Shown here piece after piece: positions 23,728 through 36,075 of a stretch of 64,000 bases of DNA (positions are counted from its first letter, which is position 1; every line of letters begins with the position of its first letter). Below the pieces are notes generated by a model. That model did no database searches. It was given only the letters and a program-made list of their open reading frames with translations, and was not told where the DNA came from. This DNA comes from Echinarachnius parma. Its lineage: Eukaryota > Echinodermata > Echinoidea > Clypeasteroida > Echinarachniidae. A program made the position numbers and the translations under genes. The DNA lies in contig JBAMJV010007218.1 of NCBI GenBank assembly GCA_037951105.1, positions 36,992 to 100,991 of the forward strand, given 5' to 3'.

Positions 23728-24199
23728 ACACATACTTTACTCTATAGCTAGTTGATGCACACACGAAAACCAACCGAAACAGGTACACACTCCATATAAC
23801 TGGGCGGAAGATGGCGCTATTGTACATCGATGAGGATGGTGGTAATGATGATGATCTTGATGATGACGGTGTTGAAAATTTTGACGGTGTTGAAGATCGA
23901 TGATGACGGTGAATTTATTTCAGCAACAATCCGTCGGGAAGAAACTTGATCTTTTTAAAAATGAAAACATTGCTCTTTATAAAAGATTCCGTATTGCCAT
24001 TCTAATCAAACCCCCGCCGCCCCGAAAAAGAACAGAATAAGAAAGTAAAATTATTGACAGGTGTTGTTTTGGGGTTTTGACCCCGCCCCCCTCTTTTCAA
24101 ATTTTAGCCGGTCTTGACCATCATTAACCTGGTCTCGGCCGCGAAAATTTGCGAAGAATCCCGGTATTGGGCTCGAAAATGTTTACATTTCTTGGTCTT

Positions 24200-24384
24200 G
24201 GCTTCGAACATTTTCCACAAACACCCCCCCCCCCCCCCCCCCCCTCCCCCCTGAGAGGGTTCTCAACCAATGATCTTGGTCTCGGCATCGAACATTTTGA
24301 AGGTACCTGGTCTCGGCTTCGAAAATGTTACAACAAAAAAACCTCCCCCCCCCCCCTTGAAAAAATTCTGGGTACGCCACTGCT
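24200..24384 (-). mobile_element. hAT-like terminus (solo end)
   Basis: On the minus strand the segment begins CAGTGGCGTACCCAGAATTT followed by a G-run, the form of a hAT terminus. A GGTCTCGGCTTCGAA word recurs inside (near 24193, 24276 and 24308). I could not find the opposite end. Confidence 0.45.
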
Positions 24385-24766
24385 TCTAGAGCATAACCTC
24401 CATGTATTGCTTGAGGTTATTAAACCCTCTATACCCACTTGTCCAGAGTGCACCACCGTGCTCTGTATCGATGTCAATGCACTTGATTCTTTACACGATT
24501 GAGGTATAAGTAATTGTTACTATGTTTAAAATGTTACAATTATGGTTTCATATCAATTTCCGAGACTAAAATGTATTTGACCCCTTTTGACACCCAGGGA
24601 TCAAGTGTCAATATCACACAAGGGAGCTAGTGGCTAAGCTGGTTATATCAAGGAGATCTATATACTGCCCCTACTACCCCTAACCACCCCCAGCCTACAT
24701 ACGGCCCCTTACACCGCCCCCTATACCGCCGGCCATGCATCCATTCTGCTTCTTCGATGATCTGCG

Positions 24767-25332
24767 TTAAAGGGGTAGTTTAGTTTTGGTAGAGAGGGCG
24801 CTGCACATCACAATTTTTGTTGTGACGGTAATGAAAACACTGAGTGTCGAAGTCTGAGAGAACATGCAATTTTAATGGCAGAATGAAACTTCTATTTGGT
24901 CAAAATCGACCCAGAAACGGCTGAAATATCAATAAATATATCTTATCTTATAATTATTTGGGGCCCCAATATAATTAGGTGATTTTTAGAAAAAATAAAA
25001 AAATGCTTGCACTTTTTCAAAAAATTTCAAAAGCGTTTTTTAAATAGTTTGTTGATGATCTCGCTATTTAATCATTATATCAATAAAACATCACAATGCA
25101 TAATTTTTGTAAATGAAAAATGGTTGAAACCAATGCCTGTTTAAAAAGCGCCCTTTGTGTGTTTAATGGCTTTTTTTTTTTAATGATAACAGGGCATTTT
25201 TACTTAGTCCGTTTGTACATTTTGATATACAGTTCGAGCATGGTGAAGTTATAACTATTAGTTTATAATGTTACTGTGCAGGTTTTGGCTACTAAAGTTC
25301 AGCCTTACCCAAAACTAAACCTACCCCTTTAA
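24767..25332 (+). mobile_element. TTAA-flanked MITE, family with TTTTGGTAGAGAGGGCGC, copy 1
   Basis: AGGGGTAGTTTAGTTTTGG at the left and CCAAAACTAAACCTACCCCT at the right are imperfect inverted ends with TTAA on both sides. Other copies: 28858-29305, 38362-38932 and 61700-62240 (inverted), plus the related 11178-11711. Shared interior words include GAGCATGGTG and GGGGCCCCA. No coding capacity is evident. Confidence 0.8.
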
Positions 25333-25428
25333 CCTTTCCCGAAATGAAGATTAAATGTAGCCTATCTTGGATGTAATTGTAATCTCTCTTGATTCTCTTC
25401 TCCTTTATTTATTATTCAATTTTTGTTT

Positions 25429-25684
25429 GGGGGGGGGGGGGGGGGGGGGGGTGCATGGGACAGGGATTGAGTAAACATACAGCGCTGTTATTGGTGTACA
25501 CCATAGGCCTAGAGTTATATAGTTTGTCTTTAGTATGTATAACTCTATCATGGTGTACACCCATTTGTCTCGGGCTAGCAACATCAGCATTCAAAGACCA
25601 AGGGTTAGGATTAGGGAATTATATAACGGGTTGGTGGGGGGGGGGGGGGGGGGGGGCGGGGGGTGGATTAGGAATGTAGGTAAG
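25429..25684. repeat. Paired long G homopolymers
   Basis: A 23-base G run (25429-25451) and a second G-rich run near 25636-25664 bracket about 190 bp. Both could form G-quadruplexes and are prone to sequencing length error. Confidence 0.8.
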
Positions 25685-26731
25685 ACTGTGAGGGGGATTG
25701 GATTATGATTTTAGTTCAGATGGCATGGGGTCAAGCTTGATGGTGATCTAGAAATGAAATATTCAAGTATCATGTGACATACTCAAACCACATAGGAGCC
25801 ACATAGGAGTAGATCAACATCACTTCATGGCCATAAACCGACAGAAGGGTCAGGGTTGTGCTAGGGGCCCAGAGCAATATATTGCCCCCTGCCCCTTCCT
25901 GAAGACGATTTCGGCCCGATTTCGGCTGGGCCGTTCGTATTACGAAGGCAAGGGGATTTCCCCGCTCTCCGAGATGACGTCATTTCCAATCAGTGCTTGC
26001 CACACTCTCGACAATGCCCGGTTGCACACATGGGTGCACATGACCTACAGGTCGCTGTTTGGGCGTGTTTATGCACCCCACAGGCTGCTGGTACGGTTCA
26101 CCGCTGGTACTGGTAGTGGTACAAAACGAACAACAAGCTCCCGTTAATATTATACAGTACACAACGCAAAGATATGGCAGCACTGCACTGGTTTCCCGAT
26201 TTCAAGTTTGTCTACCATGACATGGAACTGAATTAAAATTGGAATGGAGTCGCAAAACTAAAGTCAAGCCCAAGGTTAGTGTTTGTTTAAATAGTGGATT
26301 CTCAGTTTGGGACGTGGGATAACATCTGCATATCAGTTTGTGTTCCTCAATTCAAATCGGTGCACCATAAATAAGTTATGCCAAACGATATTGATTGTAT
26401 GCAATATATCCATACACAATTTTTTTTTAGTAAATGTGTGTGGGTCGCATAATGACATGTCAATAGCATTTTACAATCAATGACTACAATTCGCACAATG
26501 CTAATTAAGGAGGTAAAGTTGTATTATGTCTACTGAAGCCTCCATACTAATTTGTTTTTCTACTTAATTGCTCATTTGTCAAATAAAATCGTGAATTTTA
26601 AAATTGTGCTTTCCCGATCAAAAGAAAACAAAATGCAATCTCTCATGTAGTTAAACATAATTTTTAGTTGCCTGATTGGGCAACCAAACTAGACAATTAT
26701 TTAAAATGTTATATTTTTAAAGTATGCCCCT
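25685..26731. other. Intergenic, no gene supported
   Basis: An open frame of 106 codons at 25827-26147 has mixed composition but no domain I recognise, no splice partners and overlapping frames on the other strand. I leave it uncalled. Confidence 0.35.
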
Positions 26732-26877
26732 GGCTAGATCGACAAATCTATCGCTTTCATGGCCTTTTTGACATTATTATTGTTATTTTCACTGTCGGCA
26801 AGCTAGAATGCCGACAGTTAAAATAACAATAATAATGTCAAAAAGGCCATGAGAGCGATAGATTTGTCAATCTAGCC
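26732..26877. repeat. Near-perfect palindrome of 146 bp
   Basis: The arms open GGCTAGATCGACAAATCTAT and carry GGCCTTTTTGACATTATTAT. They pair almost perfectly around a short AGCTAGAA loop. It looks like a foldback MITE or recent inverted duplication. Confidence 0.85.
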
Positions 26878-26980
26878 CCTGGCAAGCTAGTTCACTACGG
26901 GGACCGAGATTTCTCGGTCCCCGATGCGCCATACCTATAGTATTAGTATGTGTGAAATACATTGTATGCGATGCGCCTAC

Positions 26981-28077
26981 TAGGGCTGAGTCCAAACGGA
27001 TGGATATCCGATATCCGACCGTAAAGGTCGGATACCGGATACAAATTTTCGGATACGAGTATCCGAAAAAAAAAAAAAAGATGTTTTAATTTATTTATTT
27101 TTTTTTTTTTTTAAAGTCCCCATTCGATAGATTTGATCAGAAAATGGCACATTGAACCCTGCTTATCTATTAAAGGTATTTTACATAAATTACAAATAAA
27201 CAAAACAAATAATAAACCAAAGGTAAGAGGATTAATATACATGTACAACTACAAGTGGTAGGCCTATACATAGTGATCTCGAGCCAAATTTAGAAGAATA
27301 TATGAAGAGAGAGATATCGAAATCTTTCATCTTGACAGCAGTTTGTACACTAACATCGCACTGTCCTGCCGATTCTAATTGAAAAAACGGACAGAATATT
27401 TATATCGGATTAAAAAAAAAAAAAAAAAAAAAGATTATTATTATACAGGGTGGCCCAAAAAAAACGGAACGGGGCACTTCCCAAATTAAAGTAACAAATG
27501 TATTGTGTCCATCGGATAGGGTGTCTTTTCAAATGAACAACGATACCAAGAACAGTCAATTTGGTCGTGTAGTTTTTGTTTTAGGGCGCTGTGAGTGACA
27601 CCATGTCAGGTTCTCTTTTTTGTCAATTTTTACCGAGCCAGCGCTTGATAGATCGCACGTACCGCCTTTCTTATCGTTCAACGAGGCGCGCCATTGTTAG
27701 TGTGCACTCAGCCGTGTGCCGAGAGAATGGGCGTGTTCGTTGAATGGTATTACGGGCAGGGAGTGAAATTTAACTGGCATTGACTAGGTACAAATTGACA
27801 AAAAATAGGCACCTGACATGGTCTCACTCACAGCGTCCTAAAACAAAAACTACACGACCAAAATTACTGTTCTTGGTATCGTTTTTCATTGGAAAAGACA
27901 CCCTATCAAATGGACATAAATATGTTGGTACTATATTTAAGGAAGTGCCCCGTTCCGTTTTTTTTGGGCCACCCTGTATATATATATATTTTTTTTTTTT
28001 TCTCGGATATTCGATATCCGACCATTTTTACACGACTCATATTCGGTTTTCAAAATATTTGATTTGACTCAGCACTA
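26981..28077. mobile_element. hAT-like element with perfect 8-bp target duplication
   Basis: The ends TAGGGCTGAGTC and GACTCAGCACTA are inverted. They are bordered by identical 8-bp direct repeats GCGCCTAC (26973-26980 and 28078-28085), diagnostic of hAT-type insertion. Subterminal words GGATATCCGATATCCGACC (left) and GGATATTCGATATCCGACC (right) are palindromic repeats. No transposase is seen. A mariner-like MITE is nested inside. Hairpins CCGAGATTTCTCGG flank the whole insertion on both sides. Confidence 0.82.
27445..27976. mobile_element. Mariner-like MITE (CAGGGTGGCCC ends), copy 1, nested
   Basis: CAGGGTGGCCCAAAAAAAAC begins the element and its inverse ends it, with TA on both sides. The 532-bp body is shared with 36802-37331 and, in decayed form, with about 34955-35265. 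It lies inside the hAT-like element and is therefore the younger insertion. Confidence 0.85.
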
Positions 28078-28085
28078 GCGCCTAC

Positions 28086-28567
28086 TCATATACGGGAACC
28101 GAGATTTCTCGGTCCCGAGCAAGGGCTATATTAATTGCATAAACAAACATACAGTTTTGCCCAATATTATTTACCTGAATACAACTTGCACATATAAATG
28201 ACTTTCAGGCTGTTTAGCCTCGTCTCCAGATAGGTATCACACATTGAATGATTAAGCCTACTAAAGTATAGTTTTGCCCAGCTTTCTGCCACCCCTTGAC
28301 TTGCAGGGGTGCATACCATATCATATGCAGGGATTCATCGCACGGCGCCTGGATAACTAGTATATGAATATGAATGCACCCCTGCAAGTCTTGTTTGCAT
28401 ATTTCTTGCTAATGTCAGTAATGACAATGTTAATATAATGACTAATGTAAGTAACTAATATTAATAACATATTTTACTATTTAAATTAATTTACATACAA
28501 TATTAACTTTTGATTTTCAAATGTTCTCTGTACACATCACATGAATAAATTAAATAGTGTGTTTTCG
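28086..28567. other. Intergenic with a CCTTGACTTGCAGGGGTG inverted repeat
   Basis: CTTGCAGGGGTGCAT near 28301 and ATGCACCCCTGCAAG near 28374 form an inverted pair about 60 bp apart. No gene is seen. Confidence 0.4.
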
Positions 28568-28568
28568 T

Positions 28569-28859
28569 AAAGCCCTCTGCACACAGAGCTGACCCGACCC
28601 GATCTGACTGGTTTTCAGTCAGACTAGACTAGAGTCGGTTTTGCTCAGTCATAGCCGATCCAACATGTTTAATCGGCCTTGAATGATCTCCGACTGGCTC
28701 TTGACCGGCAAAACATGAGTCCTGAGGCTTCTAATGCAGCATTGCATTCGAACCCCTTGACTTGCAGGGGTGGTCCTAATATAAGGCAACATAATACTGA
28801 GCTGAGCCGACTGAAAACCAGTCGGATATGGTCGAGTCGGCTCTGTGTGCAAAGGGCTT
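28569..28859. mobile_element. Small TIR element (AAGCCCTCTGCACACAGAG ends)
   Basis: AAGCCCTCTGCACACAGAGC at the left pairs with GGCTCTGTGTGCAAAGGGCTT at the right, with extended GACTGGTTTTCAG complementarity. A related right end lies at about 40598-40651. Confidence 0.65.
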
Positions 28860-29305
28860 AAAGGGATAGTTGAGTTTTGGTAGAGAGGGCGCTAGACTAC
28901 TTTTGAAAGAGCATAATATTTAAATAATAAAATCATCTTTGTTTGATCAAAATCGGTTCAGAGACAGCTGAAATATCCATAAATATAACAATTTGTAATA
29001 AAGATGGGGCCCCAGGTTTATTAGAGAATTTTGAACCAGCCGTTAAAAATTCAAAAAAATGCTTCCTCTTTTCAAAAAGTTACAAAATAGGTATTTAAAT
29101 AGTTGTTGGTTATTTCTCTATCTAATCACTATTTCAACAAAATACCAGATGCACAATATGTTATTCAAAATGGTTGAAACCGTTGAAACCGATGAGTGTT
29201 TAGAGAGCGCCCTCTTACGTTTTAACGGCTCTTTTTTTAATGATAACATGATCTTTACTACGTCATTTGTAATTTTGTGTTCCTTTCTAGTTACAACTAT
29301 CCCTA
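28858..29305 (+). mobile_element. TTAA-type MITE, TTTTGGTAGAGAGGGCGC family, copy 2
   Basis: This has the same left end and interior order as the copy at 24767, shortened and ending at CAACTATCCCTAA. Its left end directly abuts the preceding TIR element. Confidence 0.7.
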
Positions 29306-30038
29306 ACAGGTGTTTGAAATCAATCACAATTTAGATGCATGATATATTGATTGACGTGTTGTTTAATTGTCGTAGAGGTAATAGACCAGCACATTATACA
29401 TAGTAATGGTAAACCCTGGCATGCATTCCATTATGAATATTTTATGCAGTGCTCCACATCCCCCCCCCGCCCCCCCCCCCCATCCAAAAAGTGTGGGGGG
29501 GGGGGGGGGGGGGGCAAAACGCGTTTTTGCCCTCCAAAAAAGCCCCCCCCCCCCCCCCCGAAAAAATAAAATAAAGATACAATGTATAAGCTAAGACTTC
29601 TTAATTCTAACGTTAACAAAATAATTACATCCATTTTAAGTTTTCAATTTTCCAATTTATCTAATAGTTTGTTGTAACTTGCGTTGGTCCGGGGTGAGTA
29701 CTTTTTCTGTACTGGGCCACGTAGTTTCCGTGTAGGCTGGTATCTCTGGCTGCTTGTGTGATGTGCACCAAATTGCACAATTTCAAGTACATATAAATGC
29801 AAAATCTTCCCTCGTGGGAGGGGGAATCCCCCCTCCCAAACCCCCCGCTCTGGCTCTGCCCCAGCCCTCTTCGCTTCGCTCCCTCGGGACTCATTCTTGG
29901 TTGTAGGCTATGTTGTTGGATCATACATAATGTGGCATATTTATTAGTGTGTAAATTATATGTTTTCTTCGTGAAAAATAGGCTACCAAAATATCTGGTC
30001 GATTAAATTATATAACACGCTTTCCCAGATACAGAATC

Positions 30039-31153
30039 TTAAAGGGGACCACCAGGCAAAGATCAACACATTATTATATGTTTTGGTACAGTTTTGTGAT
30101 ATCAAATAGATACCCAACATTTTGCAAAGAGTTGTGTAATTCATAACTCAAAGTAATTAATTTCCACCACTTACGGAACCACTGCTATTTCCTGGTTCCA
30201 TACGGGCCAACCATTTGCGAGTGCGCCAATGCTATTCACGCGCACGTTTGTAAACAATAGATTCCCGGGCGATTCGTTCGCTCTGCACACGTTGCAATTC
30301 ACCACACACATAGCAGTCTGCGTAATTCAGACCGCATGAACGCTAACTCTAGAGAACGCTAGCGCTCCGCGCTAGCGTTCTAGAGCCTGCTAATACCGCA
30401 CCGAAAATTAACTTTTTGTGTGCAAGCTTTTTTTAAATTATACATATGATACGTACTTACCACTGATATGTGATCCAATATGTGAGCCAACTTGACGGTG
30501 AATTAAAATTTTGATTTTTCCCTCCATTCCGCTAAAAATCAGTGATTTGCGCCTCCTCGACTTCTCTCCGTGTGTTAGCTCGACTCCGCACAGATTTTGA
30601 ACGAAAGATGGTCCCGATGGCCGCCGATGCATACGGCGAACGCGAACGGCGCCATTGCGATACACATGAAACTGTATTACCGCGCATATTCATGTGTATC
30701 GCATGGCGCCATTCGCCGTACGCATCGGCGGCCATCGCGATCATCTTTCGTTCAAAATCTGTGCGGAGTCGCGCTAACACACGGAGAGAAGTTGAGGAGG
30801 CGCATAAATCACTGATTTTTAGCGGAATGGAGGGAAAAATCAAAATTTTAATTCACTGTCAAGTTGGATCACATATCGGTGGTAAGTACTGTATCATAGG
30901 TATACTTTTAAGGTAAAAAAGCTTGCACACAAAAAGTTAATTTTCGGTTCGGTATTAGCAGGCTCTAGAACGCTAGCGCTCCGTGCTAGCGTTCTCTAGA
31001 GTTACATAAACGCATGCTTTAGAATGGTGATGCGTTTCCATTTTTTTTCTTTTTCTGGAAACATATTTTTGTGAACTTGTTGATGGAATGGAATATTAAA
31101 GATGTTACCTTTCTTTAATAAGAATATTATTTTTGGGTGGTGGTACCCTTTAA
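30039..31153. mobile_element. TTAA-flanked element with proven empty site
   Basis: AGGGGACCACCAGG at the left and an inverted CCACC..GGTACCCT at the right are flanked by TTAA. The host sequence on either side joins as ATCTTAAGCCCGAATTTCC, which is exactly what is seen uninterrupted near 6541-6560 in the sister hAT-like element. One TTAA is therefore duplicated by the insertion, as in piggyBac transposition. Confidence 0.8.
30344..31004. repeat. 661-bp foldback palindrome
   Basis: Arms of about 320 bp, opening TAACTCTAGAGAACGCTAGC and ending with its inverse, are almost perfectly complementary. The centre holds ATTCATGTGTATCGCATGGC and its inverted partner. It lies within the TTAA element. 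A shorter relative with the same ACGCTAGCG ends and centre is at 11361-11508. Open frames of 70-124 codons on both strands are consequences of the palindrome, not genes. Confidence 0.85.
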
Positions 31154-31714
31154 GCCCGAATTTCCTATCCAGGTATGCACCAGATTGCACCATTTCAAGT
31201 ATGGTATATAAATGCAAAATCTTCCCCCGTGGGAGGGGGTTACCCCCTCCCAAACCCTTTCCTCTGGCTCGGCTCCAGCCCTCGGTCGCTTTGCTCCCTC
31301 GGGACTCATTCTTGGCTGTAGGCTATGTTGTTGGATCATACATAAGGTGGCATATTAATTAGTGTGTGTGTTATTTGTTTTCACTGGAAAAATATATCTA
31401 AATTTTCTGGTCGATCAAATCATAACACGCTTTCCAGATTTAATTTTAAGCCCGAATTTCCTATCTAGGTATGCAGCAGATTGCACAATTTCAAATCCAA
31501 AAATGCAAAAGCTCCCTACCGTGGGAGAGGGGACACCCCCCTCCCACACACTCCCCCCTGCTCAGTCACTTCGCTTCCTCACAATATCTGACTCTCACCT
31601 CTGCAACCTTAAAGCGTGGATGAGCATGAGCCCCTATATACAAAAAAATCATGAGCCCCCTTAGGTCTTTGCTCCCCCCCCCCCCCCCCCCAATCCAAAG
31701 TTGCTTCCGGCGCG

Positions 31715-32169
31715 CCTGCCCTTTGGGCCACCCAGTCTCTAAAAAAAGAACAGAAAACACAAATTATCTTTACATGTAGGTATATCAGTAATAGACAAAT
31801 ATATTTCTGTGAATTGAAATTAATAGGCCTACAATACGCCTCATGTTGTACTTAATTTTCATGCACAGTAAGCATTAAATGCGATGCAGCGTGTCATTAA
31901 CCATTTCTGCAGCATGCAGTCAAACCCTTGACTTGTACTTGTAGGGGTGAGGGCGATGCCTGTACAAAATATGGTGCCCAGATTTGGCCACCAAAATCTA
32001 TCCTTTTTCAGGCCACCAGGCCAAATGTTGAGCCTTGTTTACAGGAATTTGCGCTAAACAATTTACAATTTTAGTCGCAGTCTGCATTTCAAACATCTGA
32101 AACAAATGAACAAAAATCCTGTTCATTAATTGCATGCACAGATCTTCTCAACCTAAAATCTGCTGACCA
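31715..32169. other. Intergenic, nothing recognised
   Basis: No coding exon, RNA gene or paired element ends are seen. Confidence 0.4.
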
Positions 32170-33782
32170 GTGGCCATATTCATAAAACCCCGATAAGCTA
32201 GTTGGTTGATCAAATTACGATTTCGATGTCCGCTAGGCTTAACTGGTATTCACAAAAGGCCGATAGGCTAATTCGCTATCGTAGTCAAGGCCTGGCCTAG
32301 CATGACAACCCATGTGTCTAAATTCCACAAGCATTTGGTATTCCACGACATTGTTATTCGAAATGCGAACAATTACAACAATAGATCTGCGGTGCCGACT
32401 AAATGCATTGAAATCTATTTATGCGGGACGTTCTGAATAGAGCTTTGTTTGACTTACAACAAAGGCGTGAAGTTGAATGACGACCTAACACCCAGCTATT
32501 TTTTTCTTATTCACCAAAGCCAGATAGGACAAATTTTAGCGACACTGGACCAAATATTTAGAGGTACTCTGATGTACCTCTAAATTGCTAGCAAGTAACA
32601 ATCTGCCCGGTTTGTGTGTGTATATATGCGTGTGGCGCGATCGTGAACATGGCAAGGGGAATATTCGAATAAGGGATATTAGAGATTTTTTTATGATATA
32701 GCGTGATGTTAGTTCAAAATAGTTCCCCAAGTAACATACTTTTCCGTGTTCGCCCTAGCATCCTTGTACTTCAGCAATAACATCTTTTATCAGCTTAAAT
32801 TACATGTTTTTATCTGGAGAGTAATTTGCCTTTATTTGTCCTTTATGTGACATATTAGCTTACTTTTGCAGTTCGGATTGATTTTGTGTGATTTCGATTC
32901 TGTTTTTGATGAATCTATCTATATATAATACTATTTAATGCAATTTAGTTTCTGTTTTCACTGCAATTGAATAGTTTCCCTTGTCATGCTATCATATTAT
33001 AAGCATGGCGGAGCTTGATCGTAGTGAGGAGGGAGATGTAGTTGGTTTTACTTCATTGGGGTGGCTATGCAAACATGTGCTTACGCGTGATCCCCCCCCC
33101 CCCCCCCCCCGCCCCGAAAAAACATAATTCCTACTCACGCTCATATCTACAGTAACACCCTTACATTTAGGAATTATAGCAAGCTTTTTGTTTTGGACAC
33201 AAGTTACCGCCCCCCCCCCCCCCCCCGTTTACCCCAGTTAAGACAATTATGTTCTACTACCCCCCCCCCCCCCCCCCCCCCTTACTGCATCACGTCGTAG
33301 AACACATAAGACGCTTTTATGATTGGAACAATTAGGAACAATTCGTTCATTCACACGTTCGAGTAAACTCCGCTTTTATGCGATGTCAAACAAACTTGCA
33401 ACAGATGGAATGTTACCATGACAGCCACGATGAATAAATTAGATCATCCGAGTTGTTAGCTTGTTATCGGTATGCTTAGCAGTGCTTCTTGAATTACGAT
33501 TTAGCAACCCGCTACGAAGATTTTAAATGGCTATTGTATACAGGGCTAAGACGCTCGTTGATTGGTCGATATGGTAAGGGCATAGACAGCGTGCAAAATC
33601 TACACACATTACTAAAGACATATCTATGCACGTGTGTGTTGTGCACTGGTTTGTGAAAACAAAGGTGATCACACCAAGCGATTTGTGTGAGTTCCCCGCT
33701 AGTTATCGTCCAAACTGGCATTTTGGCAAGGAGATAAGGCCTAGCTGACAGATAGGCTATCGGGCTTTATGAATATGGCCAC
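32170..33782. mobile_element. TIR element (GTGGCCATATTCATAAA ends), 1.6 kb
   Basis: GTGGCCATATTCATAAAACC at the left is mirrored by GGGCTTTATGAATATGGCCAC at the right, with GATAGGCTA words near both ends. Three C-runs of 15-22 bases lie inside (near 33091, 33211 and 33260-33281). No transposase is recognised and the superfamily is uncertain. Confidence 0.65.
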
Positions 33783-34440
33783 AGTACTATAATCTTGCCA
33801 GACAGGATAGCAGTACCAATAAATTTGGTGTTTCCGGGCCTATTTTATATTAACCCGTTCCCGACTAGATTATGAAATCCCCATAGACTTTGTACACAAC
33901 CCACTCGGTTCCCGTGGTCAAGGGGTTAATGGCTATCTCACCTCCTGAGATGATGATGATGAAGCCCTCAACAAAGGAGCAACTGGCTCTGTCCGCCTTT
34001 TGCAAGCCAAATGTTAAAAAGTTGTGAGCAATGTGAGGTTATCCGTTATTGTCTTATATGAAAGAAAATGTCAGTTAACCTGTTTACTTTGCCATTGGAT
34101 ATAATGCTTTATACAAGATTATCTGCTATATCGTGGTTTAGGTCTCTGGGGACTTCAATTTTCACAGCACCAAACTTGCGGTAATTTTGATGGATTTCTC
34201 GGTCCACTAATCTTGAATAGTTTTCATTTGTTTTGGATGCGAAACTGAAACTCGATGCACAAACCCTTGCAAGCGGGAATTCTTTCCACCACGCATTTTC
34301 ACATTGGCACAATAATCACGGATGCAGACAAGTATCACAGAGACATGTAGAGCGTTACCAATTTTGTAATCGCAATAGCAAGAAAAAAACACACAAATCA
34401 CTTCCACAAATCAAAACTGTATAATATTTAGACAGTTCAA
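33783..34440. other. Intergenic, nothing recognised
   Basis: Short overlapping open frames on both strands near 34109-34424 show no domain. No element ends are seen. Confidence 0.35.
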
Positions 34441-36075
34441 TAATTCAACTCTCATGAATTAAGGCTCCGTCATGTACAAACCTACAATGTATGGAGCTCC
34501 TTCTGTAGGTACATGGCGGAATCTTAATTCACGAGTAAATACAGACAGTTGAACTTAGCCAACTTCCTATACTCACAGTCACATTTGCCACGGCGGCCAT
34601 ACGGTCTAAAATTTCTACGGCCATTACAAGTATAGGGCCGCCGTAGCATTTCTACGGTCACATACTTTAGCAGTCACATTTGCCACGGCCACCGCACGGC
34701 GTATTTATAATTTGTGAAGTCAGAAAATCTGCGGCTGCTTTACGGCCTTGAAGTGATGATTCACTGTCGCCTTAGGGCGTCCCTGCGGTGGCCATAGGTA
34801 TTTTAACAAATACCCAAGGCATACGCAAGGCGCAGGGGGATCATACGGCAACCGTGCGGCCAGACTGATGCTACCGCTACACCCCTAGAGTAGAGGAGTG
34901 GTAGCCACATGTGGCGTGGATAATCGGTATAGCACTTAAATGCAATACAGGATGGACCTCAACAAACCGAACTGGGCACTTCCCAAAATATAGTAACAGC
35001 ATTATTATATCCATTGGATAGGGTGTCTCTCCCAATGAAAAATGATTTTAGGCCGTCTTAAGTGAAGCCATGTCAGGTTCAATTTTTTGTTAATTTTGTT
35101 AACGTTAGTGATTGGTAAATCGCACTGTCTGCCCGTCATAGCATTGAACAACTATGCCCAGAGATCCAGACATGGTGTCACTCACAGCGCCTTAAAACAA
35201 AAACTACACAACCAAAATGACTATTCTTGGTATCGTTTTTCATCTGATGGACATTATATTTACTGACAAGTTCAGGGTTTTGATATATAGCCGGTCACAT
35301 TTGTTGATATATCTTTCTTAGTTTATTGAGGGATAAAAATATTAAGCAGACAAACTGGGTGATATGATGCAAATTTTTAAAAAACTTTTTTAAACCACTG
35401 ATCCATTTGTTTCACGGGGGCCGTACGGACGGCGTGAGGCGAGCGTACGGGTGCCGTGCATGGGCATTGCGTTGCCCGCAGGGTGTGTCACACACCTTAT
35501 GAGGACAGTAAGGCCGCCCATGGAATTCCTGCGGCCGACGCAATTTGTTGGGGACTGCAAAAGTCAATATTTAAACAGTCAAAAAGACCCTAGGGCAGCC
35601 CCACGGCGCCTGCAAGGCCACTGTACGACCGACGTACGGTCAACGTGGAACTACGGCGTGTATCATTGCTACGGCGAACGAAGAAATGAAAAAGAGTTTT
35701 AATTCCACAGCGACCCCTGCGGCCTGTAAAATATACGGATACGCCGTACGGGGAGCGTACGGGGACCCTGCAGCCACTGCAGATATTCTGCGGCCGCCGC
35801 ACGTTTCTCTCGATTTCGGGGGCGTACTTCTGCTGTACGCTAGCTGTAGAGCAAATGTGACTGTACTATATAGCATTACTCGTGAATTAAGGCTCCGCCC
35901 TGTACAACTTTATGGAAGAAGCTCCATAGGTTTGTAACTTTGCACGAGTGAGAGTTGGCGAAGTTCAACTGTCTGTATTCACTTGTGAAAAAGGCTCCGC
36001 CCTGTACAAACCTATGGAGCTTCTTCCTTAGAGTTGTACAGGGCAGAGCTTTAATGTATGAGTAAGTAGGCCTAT
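34441..36075. mobile_element. Composite CG-rich element with GGCGGCC/TACGGCC words
   Basis: Outer words GAATTAAGGCTCCG with GTACAAACCTA occur near both borders. Within them ACAGTCACATTTGC (34575) and its inverse GCAAATGTGACTGT (35851) bound about 1.3 kb rich in GTACGG, GCGGCC and GGCCGCCG words, strikingly GC-rich against the AT-rich surroundings. A decayed mariner-like fragment (about 34955-35265, with GGGCACTTCCCAAAATATAG) is nested. Frames near 35451-35937 lie in this repeat and are not called as genes. Confidence 0.55.

Larger units (their letters stand above)
29455..31714. mobile_element. hAT-like GCACCAGATTGCAC family copy, with nested insertion
   Basis: The interior order matches the element inside LRR exon 2: C/G runs, AAAACGC with TTTTTGCCC, GGGGTGAGTACTTTTTCT, GCACCA modules and GTCGCTTTGCTCCCTCG. 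The right end is CTTCCGGCGCGCCTG. The left end is blurred by C-runs. Removing the nested TTAA element (30039-31153) leaves about 1.15 kb, close to the intact copy's length. Confidence 0.65.

Noticed and set aside
25827..26183. Possible small gene with frames on both strands
   Set aside because: No domain, no homology I recognise, no splice partner.
30438..30916. Open frames of 68-124 codons on both strands
   Set aside because: They lie in the 661-bp foldback; the same peptide appears on both strands because of the palindrome.
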